Source: Methanoregula sp. (GTDB lineage: Archaea; Halobacteriota; Methanomicrobia; Methanomicrobiales; Methanospirillaceae). Taken from it: a stretch of DNA of 14,992 bases. The stretch is from NCBI GenBank assembly GCA_003157895.1, contig PMKW01000007.1, forward strand, positions 2,577 to 17,568, in the 5' to 3' direction. A program made the position numbers and the translations under genes. This document shows, piece by piece, positions 6,150 to 13,448 of this stretch. Each line of letters begins with the position of its first letter. The first letter of the stretch is position 1. The notes under the pieces were generated by a model that saw only the letters and a list, made by a program, of their open reading frames with translations, searched no databases and had not been told where the DNA came from.

Positions 6150-7691
6150 ATGATTGTGATGGGAAGGAAACGCGGGGATCGGGGAAAAGAAAAAGAATCA
6201 AAAGTCGATCGTGAGTGTAATCTTGATGGAGAGTACACAAACCCGGTAAGATCGTTTCGTGACCTGACTGTCGGAAACATTAAGGATGCCATTTTCAGCA
6301 GCCGGTACCTGCAGATCCTCCTTTCCCTGACCCTCATTGGCGCCTTCCTGCGGTTTTATAATCTTGGGTATAATTCGCTCTGGCTGGATGAAGCAACGAC
6401 ATATAATATTGCATTAAAATCGATTCCTAACATCTGGCAGGTCACAATAGCGGGAGAATTCAATCCTCCGCTGTTTTACTGGATTGAGCACATCATGCTG
6501 ATCTTCGGGAATTCCGAAGTGGTTCTCCGGTTTATACCCGCCCTTCTCGGTGTTCTGACGATCCCCCTTTTCTATCTTATCGGAAAGGAATTTATTGACA
6601 GGAATGTAGGAATTATTGCGGCAGCCATCTGCACATTCTCGCCATTCCTCCTGTATTATTCTCAGGAAGCCAGGGCCTATTCCTTAGCACTCTTCTTTGT
6701 TGCATCTGCCATGGTCTTCTTTCTCAAAGCCATGAAAACCAATAAGGTTATACACTGGCTGTTTTTCGGCCTCCTGTCTGCCCTTGCCCTCTGGTCCCAT
6801 TTTTATGCAATGGTAGTGATCGGTGCTCTTGTCCTGTACGCTCTAGGAATCAAGATCCCCGAATATAGGAAGGATCTCAGGGCGCTCACCCCACTCGTTG
6901 CTGCGGGTGCGGTATTTACAGTCATATGCCTGCCGCTGATCTTCGTCTCATTTCAGCTTTTCACCAAAAGGACATCCGGGGGGCCATCATTCGGTATACA
7001 GGGTGCTGATGTGATCATCGAAACCTACAGGCAGTTGTCGGGATTTTCCATGATAGTGATGTACCTGTTCCTGATCTTCTTTATTATCGGAATCCTCCAG
7101 GCATTCCTCATAGACAGGAATAAGGGCATCTTTCTTGTGACCCTCACTATCCTGCCCTTTGCCATCAGCTGGTTCCTTTCTTACCAAATCCCGATGGTCC
7201 CCCGGTATATCATTATCCTTACCCCGGTTTATTTTGTCGGGATTGCCTTATCTTACAAACCGGCATTCCGGCTGGTCAGCAACCGCTGGGTTGTTTATGG
7301 ATTTATGACACTGCTGATCCTCCTGAGTATCACCACCCCATTTTTTATGAGTTATTACTCTTCTTATACCAAAGAGGACTGGAGAGGTTTCTCCTCGCAG
7401 GTTGGTCAAGTAGCCCAGCCGGGGGATTTCATCGTCCTTGTTCCCGGGTATATGACGCAACCGTTCGATTATTACTACACCAATGCAACGAAGGGGACAT
7501 TCGAGTACGGGGCCTCAAGTGCAGAGCAGCTGGCGGCCATTTCTGCCTTGAAAGCCAATAATACGATATACTATGTCGTAACCGGGGATATTAGCTCTGC
7601 CGATACATCTGGTGGATCTGTCACGTGGCTCCAGGGACATGCAAAAGGCGCTGAAGCGACTTCAGGAATCTACCTGTTTAAGTATTCCTGA
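6150..7691 (+). CDS. ArnT/PMT-like membrane glycosyltransferase (GT-C fold)
   Basis: 513-residue polytopic membrane protein of the dolichyl-phosphate-mannose-protein mannosyltransferase/ArnT type (PMT_2-like). Such enzymes take a sugar from a polyprenyl-phosphate carrier and transfer it on the outer face of the membrane. A charged cytoplasmic N-terminus of about 50 residues is followed by the first membrane span (about 54-70). The first outer loop carries LWLDEA (Asp80-Glu81), the acidic pair expected for the GT-C active site, then NPPLFYW (105-111) and YYSQEARAY (169-177), both family hallmarks. About ten more hydrophobic segments follow. A soluble domain (about 390-513), presumably outside the cell, ends the protein. 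The next gene, 21 nt downstream, encodes a Dpm1-like enzyme of the type that makes polyprenyl-phosphate sugars, a natural supplier. Sugar and acceptor cannot be told from the sequence. The start could instead be the ATG at 6159. Confidence 0.85.
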   Translation: MIVMGRKRGDRGKEKESKVDRECNLDGEYTNPVRSFRDLTVGNIKDAIFSSRYLQILLSLTLIGAFLRFYNLGYNSLWLDEATTYNIALKSIPNIWQVTIAGEFNPPLFYWIEHIMLIFGNSEVVLRFIPALLGVLTIPLFYLIGKEFIDRNVGIIAAAICTFSPFLLYYSQEARAYSLALFFVASAMVFFLKAMKTNKVIHWLFFGLLSALALWSHFYAMVVIGALVLYALGIKIPEYRKDLRALTPLVAAGAVFTVICLPLIFVSFQLFTKRTSGGPSFGIQGADVIIETYRQLSGFSMIVMYLFLIFFIIGILQAFLIDRNKGIFLVTLTILPFAISWFLSYQIPMVPRYIIILTPVYFVGIALSYKPAFRLVSNRWVVYGFMTLLILLSITTPFFMSYYSSYTKEDWRGFSSQVGQVAQPGDFIVLVPGYMTQPFDYYYTNATKGTFEYGASSAEQLAAISALKANNTIYYVVTGDISSADTSGGSVTWLQGHAKGAEATSGIYLFKYS

Positions 7692-7712
7692 ACTGGGTAC
7701 TTCTGGATCACT

Positions 7713-8822
7713 ATGTATGACCTGACCGTTCTCATTCCAACTTTCAACGAGGAGGCAAATATCCGCAATATCGTGATGGCAGTGGATGCGGTCTTCCATG
7801 AGCACTCTCTCCATGGCCAGATTCTTGTTGTTGACGACAATTCATCCGATGCAACCATCAGCATCGTTCACGAGCTGATGATGTCAAAAGAGAATGTGGA
7901 GATCCTCATCCGCGAAAAAGATCACGGTCTCTCCCAGTCTGTTGCCGATGGATTTTCACACGCCCTATCTGATGTTTTTATTGTCATCGATGCAGACTTT
8001 TCTCACCCCCCCGTGCTGATCCCCCGTATGTATGAGGAGATCCGAAAGGGAAACGACATTATTATCGGCAGTCGGTATATGGAAGGGGGCGGGATTAAGA
8101 AATGGCCCCTGAAACGAAGGATCATCTCAATCGGTGCAACATTTCTCGGGCGGCTCCTCTTCCCGGATATCACGGACCCGGTAAGCGGCTTTTTTGCTGT
8201 TAAAAAAGAGGTCGTGGATAAGGCTCCGCTGAAACCCCGGGGATACAAGATCCTGCTCGAAGTACTCGGTAAGGGAATATGGGAAAATGCCAAAGAGATT
8301 CCGTTCGAGTTCGTGGACCGCGAGATCGGGTCGAGCAAGCTGAAAACCGGAACCATTATCGATTATGCCCGGCAGGTGGCTGACATCACTCTGTACTCGT
8401 TTTCCCATCATAACAGTGCTGCATGGCGGGAATGGAAGCGGGTATTCAAGTTCGGAATCGTGGGGATTTCCGGAATTGTGATCAATCTTGGGATTCTTTT
8501 TCTGCTTGTCGAATTTTTCACCATGAACAAAGATCTGGCCAGTCCCATTGCAATTGAAATCTCTATCCTGAGCAATTTCATCTTAAATGATCTCTGGACA
8601 TTCGGGTCCATTGAGAATAAGAAAGTAGCCGGCAGGTGGCATCGCCTTGTTGCATTCAATATTGTTTCTGTCGGAGGTGCAGCGATCAATTATGGTATCT
8701 TCCTGATGTTGACCACGTGGTTTGCGGTCTACTATCTGGCAGCCCAGCTTATCGGAATTGTGATAGCATTTGTCTGGAATTTCCTTGTGAACCGGCGAGT
8801 AACATGGAAGCGGACTCAATGA
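7713..8822 (+). CDS. Dpm1-like GT2 glycosyltransferase fused to a GtrA membrane domain
   Basis: 369 residues. Residues 1-230 form a family 2 glycosyltransferase of the dolichyl-phosphate mannose synthase type: LIPTFNEEANI (7-17), LVVDDNSSD (38-46) for nucleotide-sugar binding, the DAD metal motif in VIDADFSHPP (93-95), DPVSGFFAV (155-163) and FVDREIGSSKL (200-210). Residues about 245-369 hold four hydrophobic segments of the GtrA family (FKFGIVGISGIVINLGIL, then NFILNDLWTF and WNFLVNRRVTWK), which anchor the enzyme and may help move the lipid-linked sugar. Fused GT2-GtrA proteins are common in archaea. It starts 21 nt after the GT-C gene and is probably in the same operon. The likely product is a polyprenyl-phosphate hexose for extracellular glycosylation; the sugar is unknown. 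No convincing Shine-Dalgarno is seen. Confidence 0.9.
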   Translation: MYDLTVLIPTFNEEANIRNIVMAVDAVFHEHSLHGQILVVDDNSSDATISIVHELMMSKENVEILIREKDHGLSQSVADGFSHALSDVFIVIDADFSHPPVLIPRMYEEIRKGNDIIIGSRYMEGGGIKKWPLKRRIISIGATFLGRLLFPDITDPVSGFFAVKKEVVDKAPLKPRGYKILLEVLGKGIWENAKEIPFEFVDREIGSSKLKTGTIIDYARQVADITLYSFSHHNSAAWREWKRVFKFGIVGISGIVINLGILFLLVEFFTMNKDLASPIAIEISILSNFILNDLWTFGSIENKKVAGRWHRLVAFNIVSVGGAAINYGIFLMLTTWFAVYYLAAQLIGIVIAFVWNFLVNRRVTWKRTQ

Positions 8823-8850
8823 TGATGCTGTACCTGCGAATGTCTCATTT

Positions 8851-8861
8851 GAAAATTTTTC
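8851..8861 (+). terminator. Weak terminator-like GAAAATTTTTC element
   Basis: A short self-complementary A/T element with five T, 28 nt after the GT2-GtrA stop. It could slow or end transcription before the next gene, which has its own promoter candidate. Confidence 0.25.
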
Positions 8862-8884
8862 CAGAACATTAAAGTCGTTAAATT

Positions 8885-8896
8885 GAGTATATACTC
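8885..8896 (+). promoter_or_regulatory. Palindromic TATA element GAGTATATACTC before the YfhO-like gene
   Basis: A perfect 12-bp palindrome containing GTATATAC, centred about 30 nt before the ATG at 8921. It fits a TATA box that would give a very short leader. A GGAG Shine-Dalgarno-like site lies at 8909-8912, 8 nt before the ATG. The 98-nt gap suggests separate expression from the two genes upstream. Confidence 0.45.
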
Positions 8897-8920
8897 CAAC
8901 GGTCTTCTGGAGATTCTGAT

Positions 8921-11203
8921 ATGTCTGAATCTGTAAAAAAATGGAACATTTCAAGAAAAGAAATCGTGTATCTCATTTTACCGTTTCTTCTTTTATTAAT
9001 TCTCTTTCCGACGGTTGTTCAACAAGATCATGTCCTGATTGCAGAATACCATGATATACTTCTCGGCGTCAACTCAGACCTTTCAGTAATAAAAAATCCA
9101 TTATCCCTCTGGAATAACCAATGGATTACCGGATTACCAGAATATGCCGATCCCCTTTCTGACCATTATTATCCCCTGCTTTTCCCAATATTCATTCTTA
9201 CGCAGGATGTATTCATCATTAATTTTTTCCTTTTTGTACACCTGTATCTTGCATATTTGGTTTTTTTTATCTTTTCAGGATTAATGACAAAAAATTCTGA
9301 GATCCGTATGATCTCCGCGTTGTTCTATCTCTTTTCCGGGGTATTATTATCCCGGCTTGCGGCAGGACATGGGGCGCTGATATATGCTCTTGCATGGATT
9401 CCCCTGTTGTATTATGCGTTTTTCAAAATCGTATGGGATGAAGAAGTGACTATAAAAAATATTGGTATTATTGCTGTATCTTCGACATTAATATTCTTCA
9501 CCGGCGCTGTATATTACCTCTTCTACAGCGGTCTGATGCTGTTCGTGTTCTTTGCATATTATATTCTTAAAAAGAAGCTGAGTAACGGTGCAATAATTGC
9601 AGTTTTCAGTGCTTTTACTCTTGGTGGCATGATACTCTCCATTAAACTCATCCCCCTCAGTATCGTTTCAAGTGCCCTGGGACGGATCGATGTCATAAAT
9701 CCTCTAGGGGATGGCGGTTCATTAGAGAATAACTTTGCTTCAATCATTTTTGGAACGCCAATAGATAAGGTATTTGGGTTTTATGAATCAGCGGTGCTTA
9801 TTGGGATAATTCCGGTGTTACTGGTAATCCTTGCACTGATATTCGGCAGGGAAGATCGAACAATTCCTGCTTTTTTTGCCGTAGTCGTTGCGTTCATATG
9901 GGCTGATGGTGGGAATACCCTCCTGTCATTTATCCATCTGATGCCGGGCCTGAGCAACTTCAGGGTTGCCGGGCGTATTCTGGGAGCATTGATACCTATC
10001 TTCCTCCTCTTCGCAATATCCGGGTTTGATATCCTGAATACCCGGATGAAAACCGGGGAACCCCTGATCCCTGATCCGCGTCAGAAATGGAATATTGTTT
10101 ATGCAGCGGGCCTTCTTATCCTAGTCAAGGTCATCGAATTACCATTCCAGTCAAATATCTCACTGGAGGCCGGGCTTTCAGTAGCATTCATTGTTGCATT
10201 TGTTGGTCTTTTGTATTTCAATCGGGCGACAATGAAAAATCTCCTCATTTTTATTACAGTATCATGCTTGATTGATGGTGCAATCATTATCAGGAACGCC
10301 TCTGACCTATCGCAGGAAGCTGTAATTAAAGTCCTCATTATTCTTGCAATGGTTATTGTTGTTATTGCAATCTTCAATAAAGATCGGTTGCAGGCCCCCA
10401 TTAAGAAAAACAATTATGTCTGCATTTTCTTAATTGTCGGGCTTGGCATTGCACTTATCGGGAATGCCAGTTACCTGAAGACCTACGATCCAAAGCTTGA
10501 TGAAAGTCCGGCCATTGCCATTATTGAGAAAATCAACACATTCAGTAATGACGAATCTCAGATATGGGTCTATGAGAACGGCTGGCCAATCCAACATATG
10601 GATTTTACCTATTGGTTTATCAAAAACGGCATTCATCCAATACGTGCATATTACCCGTATTTCCTGAATGATATGATAAATCCGGTTTACACTATAGGAA
10701 ATATAACCTATTATACCCCGGATTACTTTATCGATACTGCGTATCTTGAGAATGGAAACCAGAATCTTGATAATGTGACTTTTAAAGTCAATAATATTTC
10801 AGTATACAAACCAGATCATGTTCTTCCCAATGCATTTGTTATAAGGAATGACCAGCTGGTCCCATCAAAAATTGAAAAGTTCTCTGCCGATGAAGTGACA
10901 ATCTCAGGCAACTTTTCAGCGGGGGATATAGCAGCACTGAAATCATCATTTTATCCTGGCTGGAAACTGAATGGCAAGGACGCATCAAATATCGGAAATA
11001 TGATTGGTGCGCAGATTCCCTCTGATACTACGTCTGTAACATTCAGATTTGATCCCCCTGATTTTAAAATTGCCGGGATAATCAGCGGAATCGGAGTAAT
11101 TATTTTGATTGTACTCATCATCAAACGCCGGGAAATAGAAAAATATCTTTCTGAGGCCGGTAAGCGCCCGGTTCAGAATCAGGAAAGAAAAAAGAAGAAA
11201 TGA
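8921..11203 (+). CDS. Large YfhO/GT-C-like multispanning membrane protein
   Basis: 760 residues. A first span at about 14-32 is followed by an outer loop with EYHD (42-45), NSDLS, and WNNQWITGLPEYADPLSDHYYPLLFP (64-89). This acidic and aromatic pattern is typical of the first loop of YfhO/DUF-type GT-C membrane proteins. About twelve further hydrophobic stretches run to about 515. A soluble, presumably extracellular domain (about 518-712) contains SSFYPGWKLNG (675-685), which resembles the C-terminal YPGW motif of YfhO proteins. A last span (about 716-734) and a lysine-rich tail end the protein. Bacterial YfhO is linked to glycosylation of lipoteichoic acid; the archaeal role is unknown, and surface-glycan assembly is inferred from the fold and the two neighbours. 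The gene is visibly more A+T rich than the window, as membrane genes or transferred genes can be. The start is supported by GGAG 8 nt upstream. Confidence 0.75.
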   Translation: MSESVKKWNISRKEIVYLILPFLLLLILFPTVVQQDHVLIAEYHDILLGVNSDLSVIKNPLSLWNNQWITGLPEYADPLSDHYYPLLFPIFILTQDVFIINFFLFVHLYLAYLVFFIFSGLMTKNSEIRMISALFYLFSGVLLSRLAAGHGALIYALAWIPLLYYAFFKIVWDEEVTIKNIGIIAVSSTLIFFTGAVYYLFYSGLMLFVFFAYYILKKKLSNGAIIAVFSAFTLGGMILSIKLIPLSIVSSALGRIDVINPLGDGGSLENNFASIIFGTPIDKVFGFYESAVLIGIIPVLLVILALIFGREDRTIPAFFAVVVAFIWADGGNTLLSFIHLMPGLSNFRVAGRILGALIPIFLLFAISGFDILNTRMKTGEPLIPDPRQKWNIVYAAGLLILVKVIELPFQSNISLEAGLSVAFIVAFVGLLYFNRATMKNLLIFITVSCLIDGAIIIRNASDLSQEAVIKVLIILAMVIVVIAIFNKDRLQAPIKKNNYVCIFLIVGLGIALIGNASYLKTYDPKLDESPAIAIIEKINTFSNDESQIWVYENGWPIQHMDFTYWFIKNGIHPIRAYYPYFLNDMINPVYTIGNITYYTPDYFIDTAYLENGNQNLDNVTFKVNNISVYKPDHVLPNAFVIRNDQLVPSKIEKFSADEVTISGNFSAGDIAALKSSFYPGWKLNGKDASNIGNMIGAQIPSDTTSVTFRFDPPDFKIAGIISGIGVIILIVLIIKRREIEKYLSEAGKRPVQNQERKKKK

Positions 11204-11227
11204 TACGTTGAATCAGTCAGTCTTATC

Positions 11228-11236
11228 TTTTTTATA
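11228..11236 (+). terminator. T6 run after the YfhO-like gene; may double as TATA of the next gene
   Basis: Six T followed by ATA lie 24 nt after the stop codon. As a terminator it would end the glycan cluster. The same TTTTTATAG could be the TATA box of the next gene, with a leader of about 33 nt. An alternative TATA-like CATATTCT at 11260-11267 would make that gene leaderless. Confidence 0.35.
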
Positions 11237-11290
11237 GCGTCATCCCGTTAAAGAATCCTCATATTCTCAGCCAACAAAATATCTGGTATC

Positions 11291-12262
11291 ATGTCCAACC
11301 TCACGGTCGCAATCCTCGCCCCTCCGGATTATGCCAAGGATCTGGGAAAGAAGGGGACGGCGAATGATATCACCTTCTATAATTTGAAAAAAGGCGATGC
11401 AACGGTTACCTTCGTTGAGCCGACCCGGTATCCTGAGAGACTCTCCTCGCTGTTTTATGCGGTCTCCCTTTCGGATCGTGTGGTTCTGGTAGTGAACGAG
11501 ATTAACGCTTCATTCGGTGAAAGTGTGCTGATGCTCCAGTGTGCCGGTAAATCTGCCGGGTATCTCATCCTCAAGAATTACATCTCACCGGACCAGATCG
11601 CCCCGCTCATCAAAGGAACCGTCCTCGAACACTATGAAGTCCTTGAAGAGGATATGGTTGGTCTGCGCGAGAAGATGCTTGAGATCGCTGTCAAGCAGAC
11701 TGCCCATCAGAGAGCCCATGAAACCGCAGGCAAAGGTGTTGTGCCTGTCGATGCCCACTTCAATGTGAAGGGTGTCGGTGTTGTTGTCCTCGGCTCCGTG
11801 GCGCAGGGAATGATTAAGAAGCATGAAACGCTCAACGTTCTTCCGACCGGGAAGACCGCCCAGATCCGCTCTATCCAGAAGCACGATGATGACGCTGAGA
11901 CTGCGGTTGCCGGTGACCGTGTTGGTCTCGCGCTCAAGAATATTGAATCAGAAGACCTGGACCGTGGTTTTGTCCTGACCAACGATCCTGCTATCAAGTA
12001 CGCGACAACGATCTCCGGGAAGGTCCAGCTCGTAAAATATTGGCCGGCGCCTCTCAAAGAGGGGATGGTTATCTACGCTGGCCACTGGATGCAGTTCCTC
12101 CCGGCACGGCTTGAAAAGGTAATTGTTGACAGTGACTGGAAGATACCCACACTAACCCTAATGATGGAAAAAGCGCTGGTCTATCCGCCCGGCGCTCGCG
12201 TTGTCCTCCATTATCTCGAAGGCGGGAAGCTGCGGGTTGTGGGATCGCTCATCATTGAGTAA
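11291..12262 (+). CDS. SelB/EF-Tu-like protein with degenerate G domain (aSelBL-type)
   Basis: 323 residues resembling archaeal SelB-like translation factors. Residues about 152-232 form a good EF-Tu domain II: VPVDAHFNVKGVGVVVLGSV, then GDRVGLALKNIESEDLDRGFVL. A further beta domain follows to the C-terminus. The N-terminal region (1-135) occupies the place of the GTPase domain, but I find no P-loop (GxxxxGKT), no DxxG and no NKxD. The expected positions read AILAPPDYAKDLGKKG, FVEPTRYP and VVNEIN. It is therefore probably not a GTPase. A broadly distributed archaeal SelB-like family (aSelBL) has been described, once proposed as a pyrrolysine factor; that is from memory. A tRNA- or ribosome-related role is plausible but unproven. 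No clear Shine-Dalgarno is seen. It is transcribed towards the ADP-ribosylglycohydrolase gene. Confidence 0.8.
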   Translation: MSNLTVAILAPPDYAKDLGKKGTANDITFYNLKKGDATVTFVEPTRYPERLSSLFYAVSLSDRVVLVVNEINASFGESVLMLQCAGKSAGYLILKNYISPDQIAPLIKGTVLEHYEVLEEDMVGLREKMLEIAVKQTAHQRAHETAGKGVVPVDAHFNVKGVGVVVLGSVAQGMIKKHETLNVLPTGKTAQIRSIQKHDDDAETAVAGDRVGLALKNIESEDLDRGFVLTNDPAIKYATTISGKVQLVKYWPAPLKEGMVIYAGHWMQFLPARLEKVIVDSDWKIPTLTLMMEKALVYPPGARVVLHYLEGGKLRVVGSLIIE

Positions 12263-12270
12263 TCCTCTAC

Positions 12271-12290
12271 TTTTTTAAAAATCTTTGTTT
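12271..12290. terminator. Bidirectional terminator between convergent genes
   Basis: Reads T6-A5 then TCTTTGTTT on the plus strand, 8 nt after the SelB-like stop. The minus strand gives a T5 run for the ADP-ribosylglycohydrolase gene. The 55-nt gap serves two convergent genes. Confidence 0.6.
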
Positions 12291-12317
12291 ATTACAAAAG
12301 TATTCTGGAAAACACCG

Positions 12318-13232
12318 TTATACCTGCCCGATTTTGCGGGAATAAACAGAATAAAGACGTTGCCCGAGCAGTTCAATCCGTTGCCGTTCTTCCAGACCGC
12401 CAAGCAGGTCTTCCGGCAGTCCACCGATACCATCCCGTGCGCCGAGATAGGCCCCGCAGAGAAACGCAATCGTATCGGTATTTCCTCCCGTATTTGCGGA
12501 AACGGTAAAAAGGTCCGGCGGGTGAGTATACCGGCTGATGAGGAAAAACGCGATCGGGACCGTCTGGAAGACCGAGACATCGTTCCCTATCTTGAGAAGG
12601 GCAGTTTCTGTATCCATCCCGTCCTTTTCAAGTACCAGTGCATTCCGTATCTTGCCGCCAAGCACCTCATCCTCGACCTGTGCCTTTGCCAGTGCCTTTC
12701 CGATGGGATCGGGGGTCTCGTGAAGCGTGTGGTACAGGAGAGTGACGAACGTTGATACCGCGGCATGGGCTGCGGGGTGGGTATGCGTGACATTGCATGC
12801 CCGTACTGCCCGTTCGCAGGCTTCGTTCATATCCGGGAAAGCAAGGGCAAAGGGGACTGCAAGGGGAAGGCAGCCGGCAGTGGTTGATTTCACTCCCTTC
12901 TGGGGGACATGCTCCTGGACAGTATGTTCGCACACTGCAGAAACCGATCCGTCAGGAAAGCGCAGAGCTCCCCTGCCATACATTTCACGAAGTGCCATGG
13001 TGTACCGCTCCTCATTATATTTCCCGTCGGCAAGGAGAGTTGCAACAAGGATCATGATCTGCGTATCATCGGTAAACTGCCCCGGGTTCAGGCCTTCGTT
13101 GGGGTGGCCTTTGTACGGGCGCCGGTACCCGTATTTCATTTTATTGAGGTTGGGAGAGGTGCTTTCATTGGGCATACCGAGCGCGTCTCCAATCGCCGCA
13201 CCCAGCAGACACCCCGTGAATTTCTTAAGCAT
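12318..13232 (-). CDS. ADP-ribosylglycohydrolase (DraG/ARH family)
   Basis: 304-residue all-alpha hydrolase of the DraG/ARH family, which uses two Mg ions to cleave ADP-ribose from proteins or small molecules. Metal- and substrate-binding motifs are all present: GCLLGAAIGDALGMP (7-21), FTDDTQ (53-58), THTHPAAHA (149-157) and SANTGGNTDTIA (245-256, with Asp253). The length is normal and nothing is broken. The target is unknown. DraG itself reactivates nitrogenase reductase, but no nif gene or ADP-ribosyltransferase is seen here. Some ARH enzymes instead cleave O-acetyl-ADP-ribose or serine-linked ADP-ribose. The start is the ATG at 13230-13232; an in-frame TTG directly before it adds one residue. 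It is divergent from the acetyl-CoA synthetase across a 216-nt gap. Confidence 0.92.
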   Translation of the reverse strand: MLKKFTGCLLGAAIGDALGMPNESTSPNLNKMKYGYRRPYKGHPNEGLNPGQFTDDTQIMILVATLLADGKYNEERYTMALREMYGRGALRFPDGSVSAVCEHTVQEHVPQKGVKSTTAGCLPLAVPFALAFPDMNEACERAVRACNVTHTHPAAHAAVSTFVTLLYHTLHETPDPIGKALAKAQVEDEVLGGKIRNALVLEKDGMDTETALLKIGNDVSVFQTVPIAFFLISRYTHPPDLFTVSANTGGNTDTIAFLCGAYLGARDGIGGLPEDLLGGLEERQRIELLGQRLYSVYSRKIGQV

Positions 13233-13267
13233 CAATCCTATATTGAAAAACCCGGACAGATAATTCT

Positions 13268-13275
13268 TTTTATAT
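13268..13275 (-). promoter_or_regulatory. Candidate TATA box for the ADP-ribosylglycohydrolase gene
   Basis: The minus strand reads GGATATAAAAAG, with ATATAAAA as the core, about 35 nt upstream of the ATG. This predicts a short leader of 10-15 nt. Confidence 0.5.
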
Positions 13276-13378
13276 CCTTTAGGAAGGGGCAGGATTTCCA
13301 GAATTCTAAAAAATTTATCGGAAGGTTCTCAATCTGCATATTTCATGTTGATTCAGGAAAACTGCTGCTACAGTCTTC

Positions 13379-13398
13379 TGTCGAACAGAGTTTCGACA
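13379..13398. promoter_or_regulatory. Perfect 7-bp inverted repeat TGTCGAA-N6-TTCGACA, candidate operator
   Basis: TGTCGAA at 13379-13385 and its exact complement TTCGACA at 13392-13398, separated by CAGAGT. It ends 2 nt before the TATA box of the acetyl-CoA synthetase gene, over the expected BRE, where a bound repressor or activator would act on TFB/TBP. A shorter ATGTT-C-AACAT repeat (13412-13422) lies just downstream of the TATA box. Confidence 0.5.
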
Positions 13399-13400
13399 AA

Positions 13401-13409
13401 TTATAAATA
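13401..13409 (+). promoter_or_regulatory. TATA box for the acetyl-CoA synthetase gene
   Basis: TTATAAATA, a strong archaeal TATA match. The expected start site near 13430 leaves a leader of about 20 nt that contains the Shine-Dalgarno AGGTG (13440-13444) before the ATG at 13449. Confidence 0.65.
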
Positions 13410-13448
13410 CAATGTTCAACATGATTAATAATGTAAAATAGGTGGGAT

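Noticed and set aside
12318..13232. Possible nitrogenase regulation (DraG-DraT) or a toxin-antitoxin ADP-ribosylation pair
   Set aside because: No ADP-ribosyltransferase, nif gene or macrodomain partner is visible in the window, so only the hydrolase family can be claimed.
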